Shown here: in pieces, positions 16,787 through 24,176 of the stretch
How positions within the stretch are numbered: position 1 is the first letter of the stretch
Layout: each line of letters starts with the position of its first letter
Assembly (NCBI RefSeq): GCF_003121585.1
Contig: NZ_QEOO01000031.1
Coordinates: forward strand, 1 to 64,000
Origin: Nocardioides speluncae
GTDB lineage: Bacteria; Actinomycetota; Actinomycetes; Propionibacteriales; Nocardioidaceae
Direction of reading: 5' to 3'
Length of the DNA stretch: 64,000 bases
The notes under the pieces: model-generated
What the model was told of the DNA's origin: nothing
What the model saw: the letters and a program-made list of their open reading frames with translations, nothing else
The model's database searches: none
Program-made: the position numbers and the translations under genes

Positions 16787-18237
16787 CAAAGAAGAGCAAC
16801 GGACAGACAGACGGGCAGGGCCGGTCCTATCGCCCAGGCTCGTGGTTCGGCATCTTTGGCGACCACGCGACCGTGATCCTGCCGCCCACCGAGAAGTCTC
16901 GGGTAGCCGCGCTGTGGGAGCTGGTCGACGACGGAGCCGGTTTCGACGACGTGCTCGACACGCTGGTTGCCAGCGGCCTCAGTGCGCTGCCCGGATTCGT
17001 GCTGCTGAGCCGCGCCGAGGGCGCCACCCGGGTGCTGCTCCGCGGCTCCGCGGCAGCGACCTTCACCCTGGTCGGCGGCGAGACCATCGAGGTCACCTCC
17101 ACCAAGGGCGGGACCTGGGCCGAGCGCACGCTCGAGAAGGTCGAGAGCGTCCAGCTGGCGCTGGAGGACGGCGCCGCGGGCGATGACCTGGTGATCGGCG
17201 GCGGCCTGGTCCGCGTCGCCCAGGTCGACGAGCCACCGCAGTACGCCGAGGGCGGTGCCCGCGTGGCCGAGGCCGACGTTGCCGCCGCGCCGGTGGCCGA
17301 GCCTGAGTTTGAGCCGGAGCCCGAGCCTGAGCCCGAGGCCGTCGTCGAGGAGGCCGCGCCGGAGGCGCCGGCCGGCGGCATCGGCCTGGAGAAGCCCGCG
17401 CCGGTCGAGCAGGACTCGCTGGAGGGCGCACCCGTCGAGGAGCCGGAGGCCGCGCCGGAGCCTGAGAGCGACATGTTCGCGAAGCCGGCTGCCCCTGAGG
17501 CGCCGTACCCCGGACCGGATTCGCAGGGCCTGCCGCCGGAGAACCCCTTCGGGGGCGGTGAGCAGGTTGGTGAGCAAGGCGGTGGGCAGCCCGAGTGGCA
17601 GCCCGAGCCGGCGTACGCCCCGGAGGGTGGGATGCCACCGGCCAACCCGTTCCCCGGTGGCGACCCGCTGTCGGGTCAGGAGTGGCAGCCGGCCGACGCC
17701 CCGCAGGCGCCGTACCCGCCGCAGGGCGAGCAGCAATACGCCCCGACCCCGGACCAGGGACAGGCCGCTGAGGAGGACGCCGACCACGACGGCTACACCC
17801 GCGCCGGCGCATGGGACCCGGGCCAGTTCGCCCGCCCGCAACCCGGCATCCCCGGTCAGCCGCAGGCGCCGAGCGTGACCGCACGCCCGGTCGCGAACCT
17901 GATCTTCTCGAGTGGCGAGACGATCGAGGTGGACCGCGCGATCCTGATCGGCCGCGCCCCCGAGGCGCGGCGCTTCACCTCGACCGACCAGCCCCGGCTG
18001 GTGACCGTGCCTAGCCCGAACCAAGAGATCTCGTCCACCCACCTGGAAATCCGTCCCGGCTCCGGAGCCGACCACGGAGCGGCCATCGTCACCGACATGG
18101 GCTCCACCAACGGCACCGTGCTGGTTCAGCCCGGCCTGCAGCCGGAGGAGCTTCAGCCCGGCATCGCGGTCGCGCTGATCCCCGGTGCCGTGGTCGACCT
18201 CGGCGATGGCGTGACCATCCAGGTCCTGAACCCCTGA
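16783..18237 (+). CDS. FHA domain protein
   Basis: This 484-residue protein starts at a GTG overlapping the phosphatase stop (GTGA). Residues 1-150 form a conserved globular part (WFGIFGDHATVILPP). A long Pro/Glu/Ala-rich linker (about 160-360) follows, then a C-terminal FHA domain (about 370-484) with IEVDRAILIGRAPEA, SSTHLEI and DMGSTNGTVL, the phosphothreonine-binding loops. It probably docks a phosphorylated partner; signalling with the neighbouring phosphatase is inferred. Confidence 0.88.
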   Translation: MTKKSNGQTDGQGRSYRPGSWFGIFGDHATVILPPTEKSRVAALWELVDDGAGFDDVLDTLVASGLSALPGFVLLSRAEGATRVLLRGSAAATFTLVGGETIEVTSTKGGTWAERTLEKVESVQLALEDGAAGDDLVIGGGLVRVAQVDEPPQYAEGGARVAEADVAAAPVAEPEFEPEPEPEPEAVVEEAAPEAPAGGIGLEKPAPVEQDSLEGAPVEEPEAAPEPESDMFAKPAAPEAPYPGPDSQGLPPENPFGGGEQVGEQGGGQPEWQPEPAYAPEGGMPPANPFPGGDPLSGQEWQPADAPQAPYPPQGEQQYAPTPDQGQAAEEDADHDGYTRAGAWDPGQFARPQPGIPGQPQAPSVTARPVANLIFSSGETIEVDRAILIGRAPEARRFTSTDQPRLVTVPSPNQEISSTHLEIRPGSGADHGAAIVTDMGSTNGTVLVQPGLQPEELQPGIAVALIPGAVVDLGDGVTIQVLNP

Positions 18238-18253
18238 GAGCAACCGTCACCAG

Positions 18254-19669
18254 ATGACAGATCTCGCCCTCCCTTCCGCAGGCGCGACCTTCCCCGCCGC
18301 GGAGCTGGACCGTCGTTTCTATGCCTTCGTCATCGACCGGCTGACCGCCTGGTCGTTGTACGCCGTGGCCGCCTGGGCCGCCTGGCTGTTCTTCATCGAG
18401 CCCGGCGACCTGTGGATCGGTGTCGGCGTGATCGCCGGCGCCGTACTGCTGACCGGCCTCGGCTTCTCCATCGCGCTCGGCGCCAAGGGCACCTCGCCCG
18501 GCAAGGCGGCGATGGGGCTGCGCACCGTGCACCACGGCACCGGCACCCCGATCGGCGTCGGCTCGGCGATCGTGCGCACCTTCGTGCTCGGTGCCGCCGG
18601 GCTGCCGACCTTCGGTCTCGGCGTGGCGACGCTGGCCTGGACCGCGGTGATGGACGCCGGCCGGCAGCGTCGCGGCTGGCACGACCACGTCGCGCACTCG
18701 ATCGTCGTCGACATCCGGCCCGAGCCCGAGGTCGTCGAGGAGGAGGAGAGCGGGCCGCGGCACATCGTCAACCTGACTGCGATGCGGCTGGTTCCCGCCG
18801 CGCAGCCGCAGGCGACCCATGTCGAAGCACCGCCGCGGGCGCCCGTCGAGCGGACGCCGACCAACCCCGCCGGTCCGGTGCTGGAGCCGGTGACCACCGT
18901 CCCGCCGGCGTCGCAGCCGTACCAGCAGCCGGTGCAGCCGCCGACCCAGCCGGTGCGGCCCGCTCAGCAGCCGGTGGCTCCGCCGACTCAGCAGCCCACC
19001 CAGCAGCCCACTCGGCAGGCACCTCCTGTGCCGCCTGTGCAGCCTGCGCAACCGGTCCAGCCGCCGCAGCCCGTGCAGCAGCCGACCCGTCGGCCGGTCC
19101 AGCCCGTTCAGCCGCAGCCGACGCAGCCGGTTCGTCCACCGGCGGAGCAGCCCGCCGCACGCCAGCCCGCTCAGCCGGTCCAGCCTCCCGCCCAGCCGGC
19201 GCAGCCGCGGCATCGTGCGCAGCCGAGTACGCCGCCGGCCCCGGTGCAGCCCAACGTCGCCGCGCCCGCCGTACCTCCGCCACCGGTGCAGGAGCGCACC
19301 ACCAGCCGGACCACCAGCCGGGCCGCAGCCAACGCCGGCTCACGCTGGCGGGTCACCTTCGACACCGGCGAGTCGTTCCTCGTCGAGGGCCTCGGCCTGG
19401 TCGGCCGGCGGCCCGAGGGCCGCGCCGGCGAGCCGGTGCAGCACGTCGTGCCGCTGCCGTCCAGCGACATGTCACTGTCGAAGACGCACGCTCAGTTCCA
19501 CCTCGCCTCCGACGGCGTCCTGGTGGTGATGGACCGTGGCTCGACCAACGGCTCGATCCTGATCCGGCAGGGTGTCAACCGCGACCTCACCGCCGGTCGC
19601 CCGGCCACCCTGGTGGACGGCGACAAGGTGATGTTCGGCGACCGCGAGATGCGGGTCTCCCGCGAGTAG
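18254..19669 (+). CDS. RDD and FHA domain membrane protein
   Basis: This 471-residue protein joins an N-terminal RDD membrane domain to a C-terminal FHA domain. The RDD part (LDRRFYAFVIDRLTAW, GTSPGKAAMGLRTV, then several hydrophobic helices) spans about 1-155. A Pro/Gln-rich linker of some 200 residues follows, then FHA (about 365-471) with LVGRRPEGRAGE, SLSKTHAQF and DRGSTNGSIL. It would bring phosphothreonine binding to the membrane. It is the third gene of the phosphatase-FHA operon, 16 bases after the second. Confidence 0.88.
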   Translation: MTDLALPSAGATFPAAELDRRFYAFVIDRLTAWSLYAVAAWAAWLFFIEPGDLWIGVGVIAGAVLLTGLGFSIALGAKGTSPGKAAMGLRTVHHGTGTPIGVGSAIVRTFVLGAAGLPTFGLGVATLAWTAVMDAGRQRRGWHDHVAHSIVVDIRPEPEVVEEEESGPRHIVNLTAMRLVPAAQPQATHVEAPPRAPVERTPTNPAGPVLEPVTTVPPASQPYQQPVQPPTQPVRPAQQPVAPPTQQPTQQPTRQAPPVPPVQPAQPVQPPQPVQQPTRRPVQPVQPQPTQPVRPPAEQPAARQPAQPVQPPAQPAQPRHRAQPSTPPAPVQPNVAAPAVPPPPVQERTTSRTTSRAAANAGSRWRVTFDTGESFLVEGLGLVGRRPEGRAGEPVQHVVPLPSSDMSLSKTHAQFHLASDGVLVVMDRGSTNGSILIRQGVNRDLTAGRPATLVDGDKVMFGDREMRVSRE

Positions 19670-19701
19670 GTCGACAGGCCACCGCGACCACCCACCGGGT
19701 G

Positions 19702-19761
19702 GGCGACCCCGTCCACGCACGCGTGAGCGAGGCACGGGCGGGACCACCGAGGGTTTGTCTT
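19702..19761. repeat. Intergenic repeat of about 60 bp, copy 1
   Basis: The segment 19702-19733 (ggcgaccccgtccacgcacg...) matches the reverse complement of 29314-29345 at 31 of 32 positions. A second shared block, gagggttt, follows at about the same spacing (15 or 16 bases). This copy lies between two convergent genes, after the RDD-FHA stop. A 16-base piece of it (gcgaggcacgggcggg, 19727-19742) also occurs in the rpsJ leader at 52638-52653. Confidence 0.65.
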
Positions 19762-19784
19762 AACCGCAACCACCGCCGCCCGCG

Positions 19785-21938
19785 TCAGCGGGCGATAACG
19801 AGCGGGATGCGGACGGTGATGCCGTTGGCGCCGAGCCAGGTGACCCAGCCGCTGTCGAGGGCGTGGGGGGTGTAAGGGCCGAGGTTGGTGACTCGGAAGG
19901 TGCGGGTCTCGCCGGGGGCGATCCTGATCGCGGCGGGGGTGACCCGGACCTGGTGGTGCTCGAGGCCGACGACGTGGGCGGAGTAGTACATCGCCTTCGT
20001 GCCGACGTTGGTGACCTTCCGGGTCACGGTGCCACGCTGCCCGCGCAGCATGATCGACGGCTGGTTCAAGGTGGCCGCCGGGACCTCGCCGCGTAGGTAG
20101 CGGCGGTAGGCGGGCAGCTTCTCGTCGTACACCAGGCCGGGACGGTTGGCCCGCAGCGCCTGACTGCGCCCGCTGCCCTGCGCGGTGGCCGGTACGTCGC
20201 CGACGAGCGGTGCGGCCGACGTCATCAGCGCCGAGCGGACCGCGGTCGGGGACCAGCGGTGCTTGGCCCGGAGCACGGCCGCCTGCCCGCTGACCTGCGC
20301 CGCGGAGGCGGACGTGCCGGCGGTGAAGTTCCAGCGCCGGTCGCTGTCGGTGGCCGGCGGCGACGCGCCGAGCACGGCCGATCCGGGCGTCACCACGTCG
20401 GGCTTGACGATGCCGGCGCGAGGATTGCCGCGCGCCGACCACGAGGAGATCCGCGGGGCGTCGCTGCCGAAGCCGGCCGGCCGCAGCGTCACGGCGGTCT
20501 CCGGGTTGGCGCGCACCCAGTCTCGGACCACGTCGGCGTCGGCCGCTGCGAGGTGCAGGGTGGGTACGTCGTGGAAGTCGGCCGCCGTCGAGACACCGTG
20601 GACGTTGGCCAGGATCATCCCGACCCCGTCGGCCAGCTGGACGGCACGCGACTTGTCGATCCGGCCGATCTCGCCGCGGTCGCAGACCACGATCCGGCCG
20701 GCCGCCGCGGCGGCGTCCAGCGAGCCGGGCCGGCACAGGCGCGCGGCGTTGGTGCGCGCGCCCGGCGCGGCGATGTCCTCGGCGAGTACGACGCGGGCCG
20801 GGCCCACGCCGGAGCCGGACACCATCGCGCCCGCGACGGTCGGGCCGTCGGGCATCGCGAGCTCGCCGCGTCGCTGCCGGCCGACGGTGGCGGCGACCGT
20901 GGTGACCCAGGGCGCCGAGTGGGCGGCGTACCCGCTGTCGTTGCCGGCCGCCGCGGCCACGAAGACGTCGCCCTCGACGGCGCCGAGCAGCGCACGGTCG
21001 ACGGTGTCGATTTCCCGCGGGCCGGCCACGGACAGGTTGAGCACGTCGACGCCGTCTGCGGTAGCGCGGTCGATCGCGGTCACCAGGTCCGCGCTGGCAC
21101 AGCCGTCCTTGTCGGGGTCGGGCGCGGTCCAGCAGGCCTTGTAGATCGCGAGCCGCGCCTGCGGCGCCACGCCGGAGTAAGTGCCGAGCTGCTGGCCGCG
21201 AACCCGAACGGTGACCCCGGCGTTGCCGGCCGCGATCGAGGCGACCTGGGTGCCGTGGCCGTCGTCGTCGCGCGGAGACAGGGACGAGGCGCTGCTGACG
21301 TTGTCGGTGCCGAATCCGGCGACGAACCAGCGGGCGCCGACCAGCTTGCTGTTGCAGGTGGACTGCGGCCACTCCTCGGCCTCGTCACAGCTGCCCTGGA
21401 AGCCGCGCGGCGCCGGCCCGAGCCCGGGTACGGCGGCGAACACCGGGCTGTCCGGCCAGATTCCGGAGTCGATGACGCCGATCACCACGCCCTTGCCGCC
21501 CCGGGTGGTGCCGCCGGGCAGCCCGGCCGACACGGTGTCCGAGCCGGCCGCCGAGGCAAGCTTGCGGACCGAGTTGCGCTCGACCAGCGCCACGCCGGGC
21601 TCGGCGGCGAGAACCCGGGCCTCGGCGCCGGTCAGGGAGACGGCGTACCCGTTGAGCGCGGTAGTCCACCGGTACACCGGCAGCACGCTGCCGACGGCCG
21701 CCAAGGTCCGGTCCTGCGCGTCGACCAGCTGGCTGCGGTAGGCGCTGGCGGCGAGCGGGCCGGCGTACGCCGAAGCGCCCGGGCCGTCCAGGGTCACGAG
21801 GTACAGCGCGCGCTCGTCGTCGAGCTGCGGCCGGGCGGCGGCAGCGTGCGGGGAGAGGCCGGCGGTGAGGCTGCCGACCAGTGCTGCGCAGAGGATGACA
21901 GGACGCCACCGACTGCGCACGAACGCGCGTCGGCTCAC
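19785..21938 (-). CDS. Secreted subtilisin-like serine protease (S8)
   Basis: This protease of about 717 residues is secreted. A signal peptide (RPVILCAALVGSLTAG) and an I9-type propeptide (about 40-125) precede the subtilase domain. The catalytic residues are Asp157 in VIGVIDSGIWPD, His228 in DDDGHGTQVAS and the Ser of GTSASAAQVSG near residue 540. A PA-like insert (VCDRGEIGRIDKSRAVQLADGVGMIL) sits between His and Ser, as in plant-type subtilases. A fibronectin-like tail ends the protein. GTG starts at 21938 and 21962 are both possible; the first has GAGGGAG at good spacing. Confidence 0.9.
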   Translation of the reverse strand: MSRRAFVRSRWRPVILCAALVGSLTAGLSPHAAAARPQLDDERALYLVTLDGPGASAYAGPLAASAYRSQLVDAQDRTLAAVGSVLPVYRWTTALNGYAVSLTGAEARVLAAEPGVALVERNSVRKLASAAGSDTVSAGLPGGTTRGGKGVVIGVIDSGIWPDSPVFAAVPGLGPAPRGFQGSCDEAEEWPQSTCNSKLVGARWFVAGFGTDNVSSASSLSPRDDDGHGTQVASIAAGNAGVTVRVRGQQLGTYSGVAPQARLAIYKACWTAPDPDKDGCASADLVTAIDRATADGVDVLNLSVAGPREIDTVDRALLGAVEGDVFVAAAAGNDSGYAAHSAPWVTTVAATVGRQRRGELAMPDGPTVAGAMVSGSGVGPARVVLAEDIAAPGARTNAARLCRPGSLDAAAAAGRIVVCDRGEIGRIDKSRAVQLADGVGMILANVHGVSTAADFHDVPTLHLAAADADVVRDWVRANPETAVTLRPAGFGSDAPRISSWSARGNPRAGIVKPDVVTPGSAVLGASPPATDSDRRWNFTAGTSASAAQVSGQAAVLRAKHRWSPTAVRSALMTSAAPLVGDVPATAQGSGRSQALRANRPGLVYDEKLPAYRRYLRGEVPAATLNQPSIMLRGQRGTVTRKVTNVGTKAMYYSAHVVGLEHHQVRVTPAAIRIAPGETRTFRVTNLGPYTPHALDSGWVTWLGANGITVRIPLVIAR

Positions 21939-22095
21939 CCCGCCAACTCCCTCACGGAACACGAAATCCCTTCACGATCGGACTGCACCCGCCACATTCT
22001 CCCCAGGAAACCCACGAATGCACAGCCCCGGGTGTCCGGGCGTCCGCACCCGGCCGCCGCGCCGGGCCTACGGACGAGTACGTAGGCTGGCAACT

Positions 22096-23571
22096 GTGAC
22101 CGGTCTCGAGCGCGCCGCGCGGCCACCCCTGGTGGTCGGCTTCGACCTCGACCTCACACTGATTGAGACCGGCCCCGGATTCGCGGCCACACTGAAGCTG
22201 GTGGGCGACGAGATCGGTTTCGATTTCCCGATCGAGGAGATGGCCTCGCGGATCGGGCTGCCGCTAGAGCAGATCCTGGCCTTCCACCTGCCGGAGGACG
22301 CGGTGGCCGACGCAGCCGACCGGTACCGCGCCCGGTACGCCGAGCACGGCATCGCGCCGACCCCGGCCCTGCCGGGCGCCCACGACGCGCTTGCGGCGGT
22401 ACGCCGGCACGGTGGCCGCAGCGTCCTGGTGACCGCGAAGGCGGCCGCCAATGCCCGGCTGCACGTCGAGGCGCTCGGCTTCGACGTCGACCGGGTCCAG
22501 GGCGACATGTGGGGGACCGGCAAGGCCGACACGCTGCTCGCCGAGGGTGCGTCGGTGTACGTCGGCGACCACGTCCTGGACGTCGAGGGTGCCCGGGCTG
22601 CCGGGGCGACCGCGGTATCGGTGCTGACCGGTGGCTGCACCCGCGAGCAGCTGGTCGAGGCCGGGACCGACGTGGTCCTCGACAGCCTCACCGAGTTCCC
22701 CGGCTGGCTCGACGAGCACGTTCTCGACCAGCGACTGGCGGCACTGGAGGCGGACCTGCGTTCACGCGGATCCGTCCTGGTGGCCTTCAGCGGCGGTGCG
22801 GACAGCGCCTTCGTGCTGGCCGCGGCGGTCCGGGCGCTCGGCGCCGACCGGGTCGCCGCCGCCACGGCGTACTCACCCTCGCTGGCGTCCACCGAGCGCG
22901 ACCCGGCGCGGGCCTTCGCCGAGGGGCTCGGCGTTCGCGTCTTCACCCCGGAGACCCACGAGATGGACCGTGAGGGGTATCGGGCCAACGACGGCGACCG
23001 CTGCTACTTCTGCAAGGCCGAGCTGGTCGAGACGCTGCTGCCGCTGGCGGCCCGGCACGGCCTGGCCCACATCGCCACCGGCACCAACGCCGACGACGCG
23101 GTCGCCGGCTTCCGGCCCGGCATCCGCGCCGCCGACGAGCGCGGTGCGATCACGCCGCTGCTGGACGCCGGGCTCACCAAGGAACAGATCCGCGCGGCGT
23201 CCCGGCGCTGGGAGCTGCCGACCTGGGACAAGCCGGCCGCGGCCTGCCTCGCGTCCCGGGTGGCGTACGGCGTCGAGGTCACGCCGTACCGACTGGCGCG
23301 GGTGGAGCGGGCCGAGGCGGCTGCTCGTGCCGCGCTGGCCGGCGCCGGGCTGACCAGCTCCGACCTCCGGGTTCGCGACCTGGGTGAGCGGGCCTCGGTC
23401 GAGGTCGACGCCGCCTTGCTCACGGACGGGTTGGCCGAGGACACGGCGGCGGCCGGCGCCGTACTCGAAGCGGTGCGCGCCGCCGGCTTCCCGGACGCCG
23501 TACTCGACTCGCGTGGGTTCCGCTCGGGCGCGATGAACGAGCTGCTCGACGACCCCGAGCGCTACCGCTGA
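22096..23571 (+). CDS. HAD phosphatase fused to a LarE-type sulfur transferase
   Basis: This 491-residue fusion has two domains. Residues 12-215 are a HAD phosphatase with the nucleophile motif FDLDLTL (Asp17, Asp19) and YVGDHVLDVEGARAAG. Residues 220-491 are a PP-loop protein of the LarE type with FSGGADS (231-237), RCYFCK (Cys303, Cys306) and KPAAACLASR (Cys384, the usual sulfur-donor position). LarE makes the nickel-pincer cofactor by giving up a cysteine sulfur. No larB or larC lies nearby, so the cofactor role is unproven. The GTG at 22096 lies 7 bases after TAGGCT: a leaderless start. Confidence 0.88.
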   Translation: MTGLERAARPPLVVGFDLDLTLIETGPGFAATLKLVGDEIGFDFPIEEMASRIGLPLEQILAFHLPEDAVADAADRYRARYAEHGIAPTPALPGAHDALAAVRRHGGRSVLVTAKAAANARLHVEALGFDVDRVQGDMWGTGKADTLLAEGASVYVGDHVLDVEGARAAGATAVSVLTGGCTREQLVEAGTDVVLDSLTEFPGWLDEHVLDQRLAALEADLRSRGSVLVAFSGGADSAFVLAAAVRALGADRVAAATAYSPSLASTERDPARAFAEGLGVRVFTPETHEMDREGYRANDGDRCYFCKAELVETLLPLAARHGLAHIATGTNADDAVAGFRPGIRAADERGAITPLLDAGLTKEQIRAASRRWELPTWDKPAAACLASRVAYGVEVTPYRLARVERAEAAARAALAGAGLTSSDLRVRDLGERASVEVDAALLTDGLAEDTAAAGAVLEAVRAAGFPDAVLDSRGFRSGAMNELLDDPERYR

Positions 23572-23638
23572 CCTAGTGGTCATGCCGGGCAACCCGCTCG
23601 CTCGGCTGCGGATGTGCGGAATAGGCTTGGCTGCGTAT

Positions 23639-23658
23639 CCGCGGCGAAAGTGCCGCGG
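23639..23658 (+). promoter_or_regulatory. Hairpin in the cold-shock gene leader
   Basis: A TAGGCT -10 box at 23622-23627 predicts a transcript start near 23634 and a 48-base leader. Within it, ccgcggc (23639-23645) pairs with gccgcgg (23652-23658). The ribosome binding site GGGAAGAGG follows at about 23667. A temperature-sensitive leader is possible. Confidence 0.5.
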
Positions 23659-23681
23659 CGTGAGCTGGGAAGAGGTCTCCG

Positions 23682-24077
23682 GTGCCCGTTGGCAAGGTGA
23701 AGTGGTTCGACGCTGACAAGGGGTTCGGCTTCCTGACCCAGGACGGTGGCGCGGACGTCTACGTGCACGCCGATGCGCTGCCGGCAGGTGTGACGACCCT
23801 GAAGCCCAACACGCGCGTGGAGTTCGGCATCGCCCAGGGCCGCCGGGGCGAGCAGGCGCTGCAGGTCAAGGTGCTGGACGCGCCGCCGTCGGTGGCCAAG
23901 GCCCAGTCGCACGCCAAGCGCAAGAAGCCCGAGGAGATGGTCCCGATCGTCGAGGACCTGATCCGGCTGCTCGACGGCGTCGGCGAGGGCTACCGCCACG
24001 GCCGCGCCCCCGACCCCCGCACCGCCAAGCCCACCGCCAAGCTCCTCCGCGCCCTCGCCGACGAGCTGGAGCTTTAG
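23682..24077 (+). CDS. Cold-shock domain protein with C-terminal extension
   Basis: This 131-residue protein begins with a cold-shock domain (1-66) carrying both RNA-binding motifs, KGFGFLTQ and DVYVHADAL, slightly varied from the usual KGFGFI and VFVHFS. The remaining 65 residues form a basic linker (SHAKRKKPEE) and a helical tail (VEDLIRLLDGVGEGYRHGR to LADELEL). The extension is found in a class of larger actinobacterial cold-shock proteins. It should bind single-stranded RNA. The start is the GTG at 23682. Confidence 0.88.
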   Translation: MPVGKVKWFDADKGFGFLTQDGGADVYVHADALPAGVTTLKPNTRVEFGIAQGRRGEQALQVKVLDAPPSVAKAQSHAKRKKPEEMVPIVEDLIRLLDGVGEGYRHGRAPDPRTAKPTAKLLRALADELEL

Positions 24078-24092
24078 TGACGGGCGGGCAGG

Positions 24093-24176
24093 TTTCACTA
24101 GGTACCTAGTGAAATTGTCCCAGCCCACGCGAAGTATCCGACGGGGTCGGACGGTTTCACTGGGTACCTTGCGAAA
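24093..24176. repeat. Pair of 22-bp palindromes between convergent genes
   Basis: A perfect 22-bp palindrome at 24093-24114 (half-site tttcactaggt) is followed by a degenerate copy at 24155-24176 that keeps tttcact.ggtacct..gaaa. The second copy covers the stop codon and last residues of the convergent MFS gene. Either could end transcription from both sides, but the identical-centre pair looks more like a protein-binding or mobile repeat. Confidence 0.6.

Noticed and set aside
18800-19300. Pro/Gln-rich stretch as a tandem DNA repeat
   Set aside because: The codons vary and the period is irregular. It is a low-complexity protein linker between RDD and FHA, not a DNA repeat array.
15968-19669. 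PP2C-FHA-RDD genes as part of a type VII secretion locus
   Set aside because: No WXG100, EccC ATPase or mycosin gene is nearby. The subtilase downstream is on the opposite strand, has a PA-like insert and a signal peptide without a C-terminal membrane helix, so it is not a mycosin.
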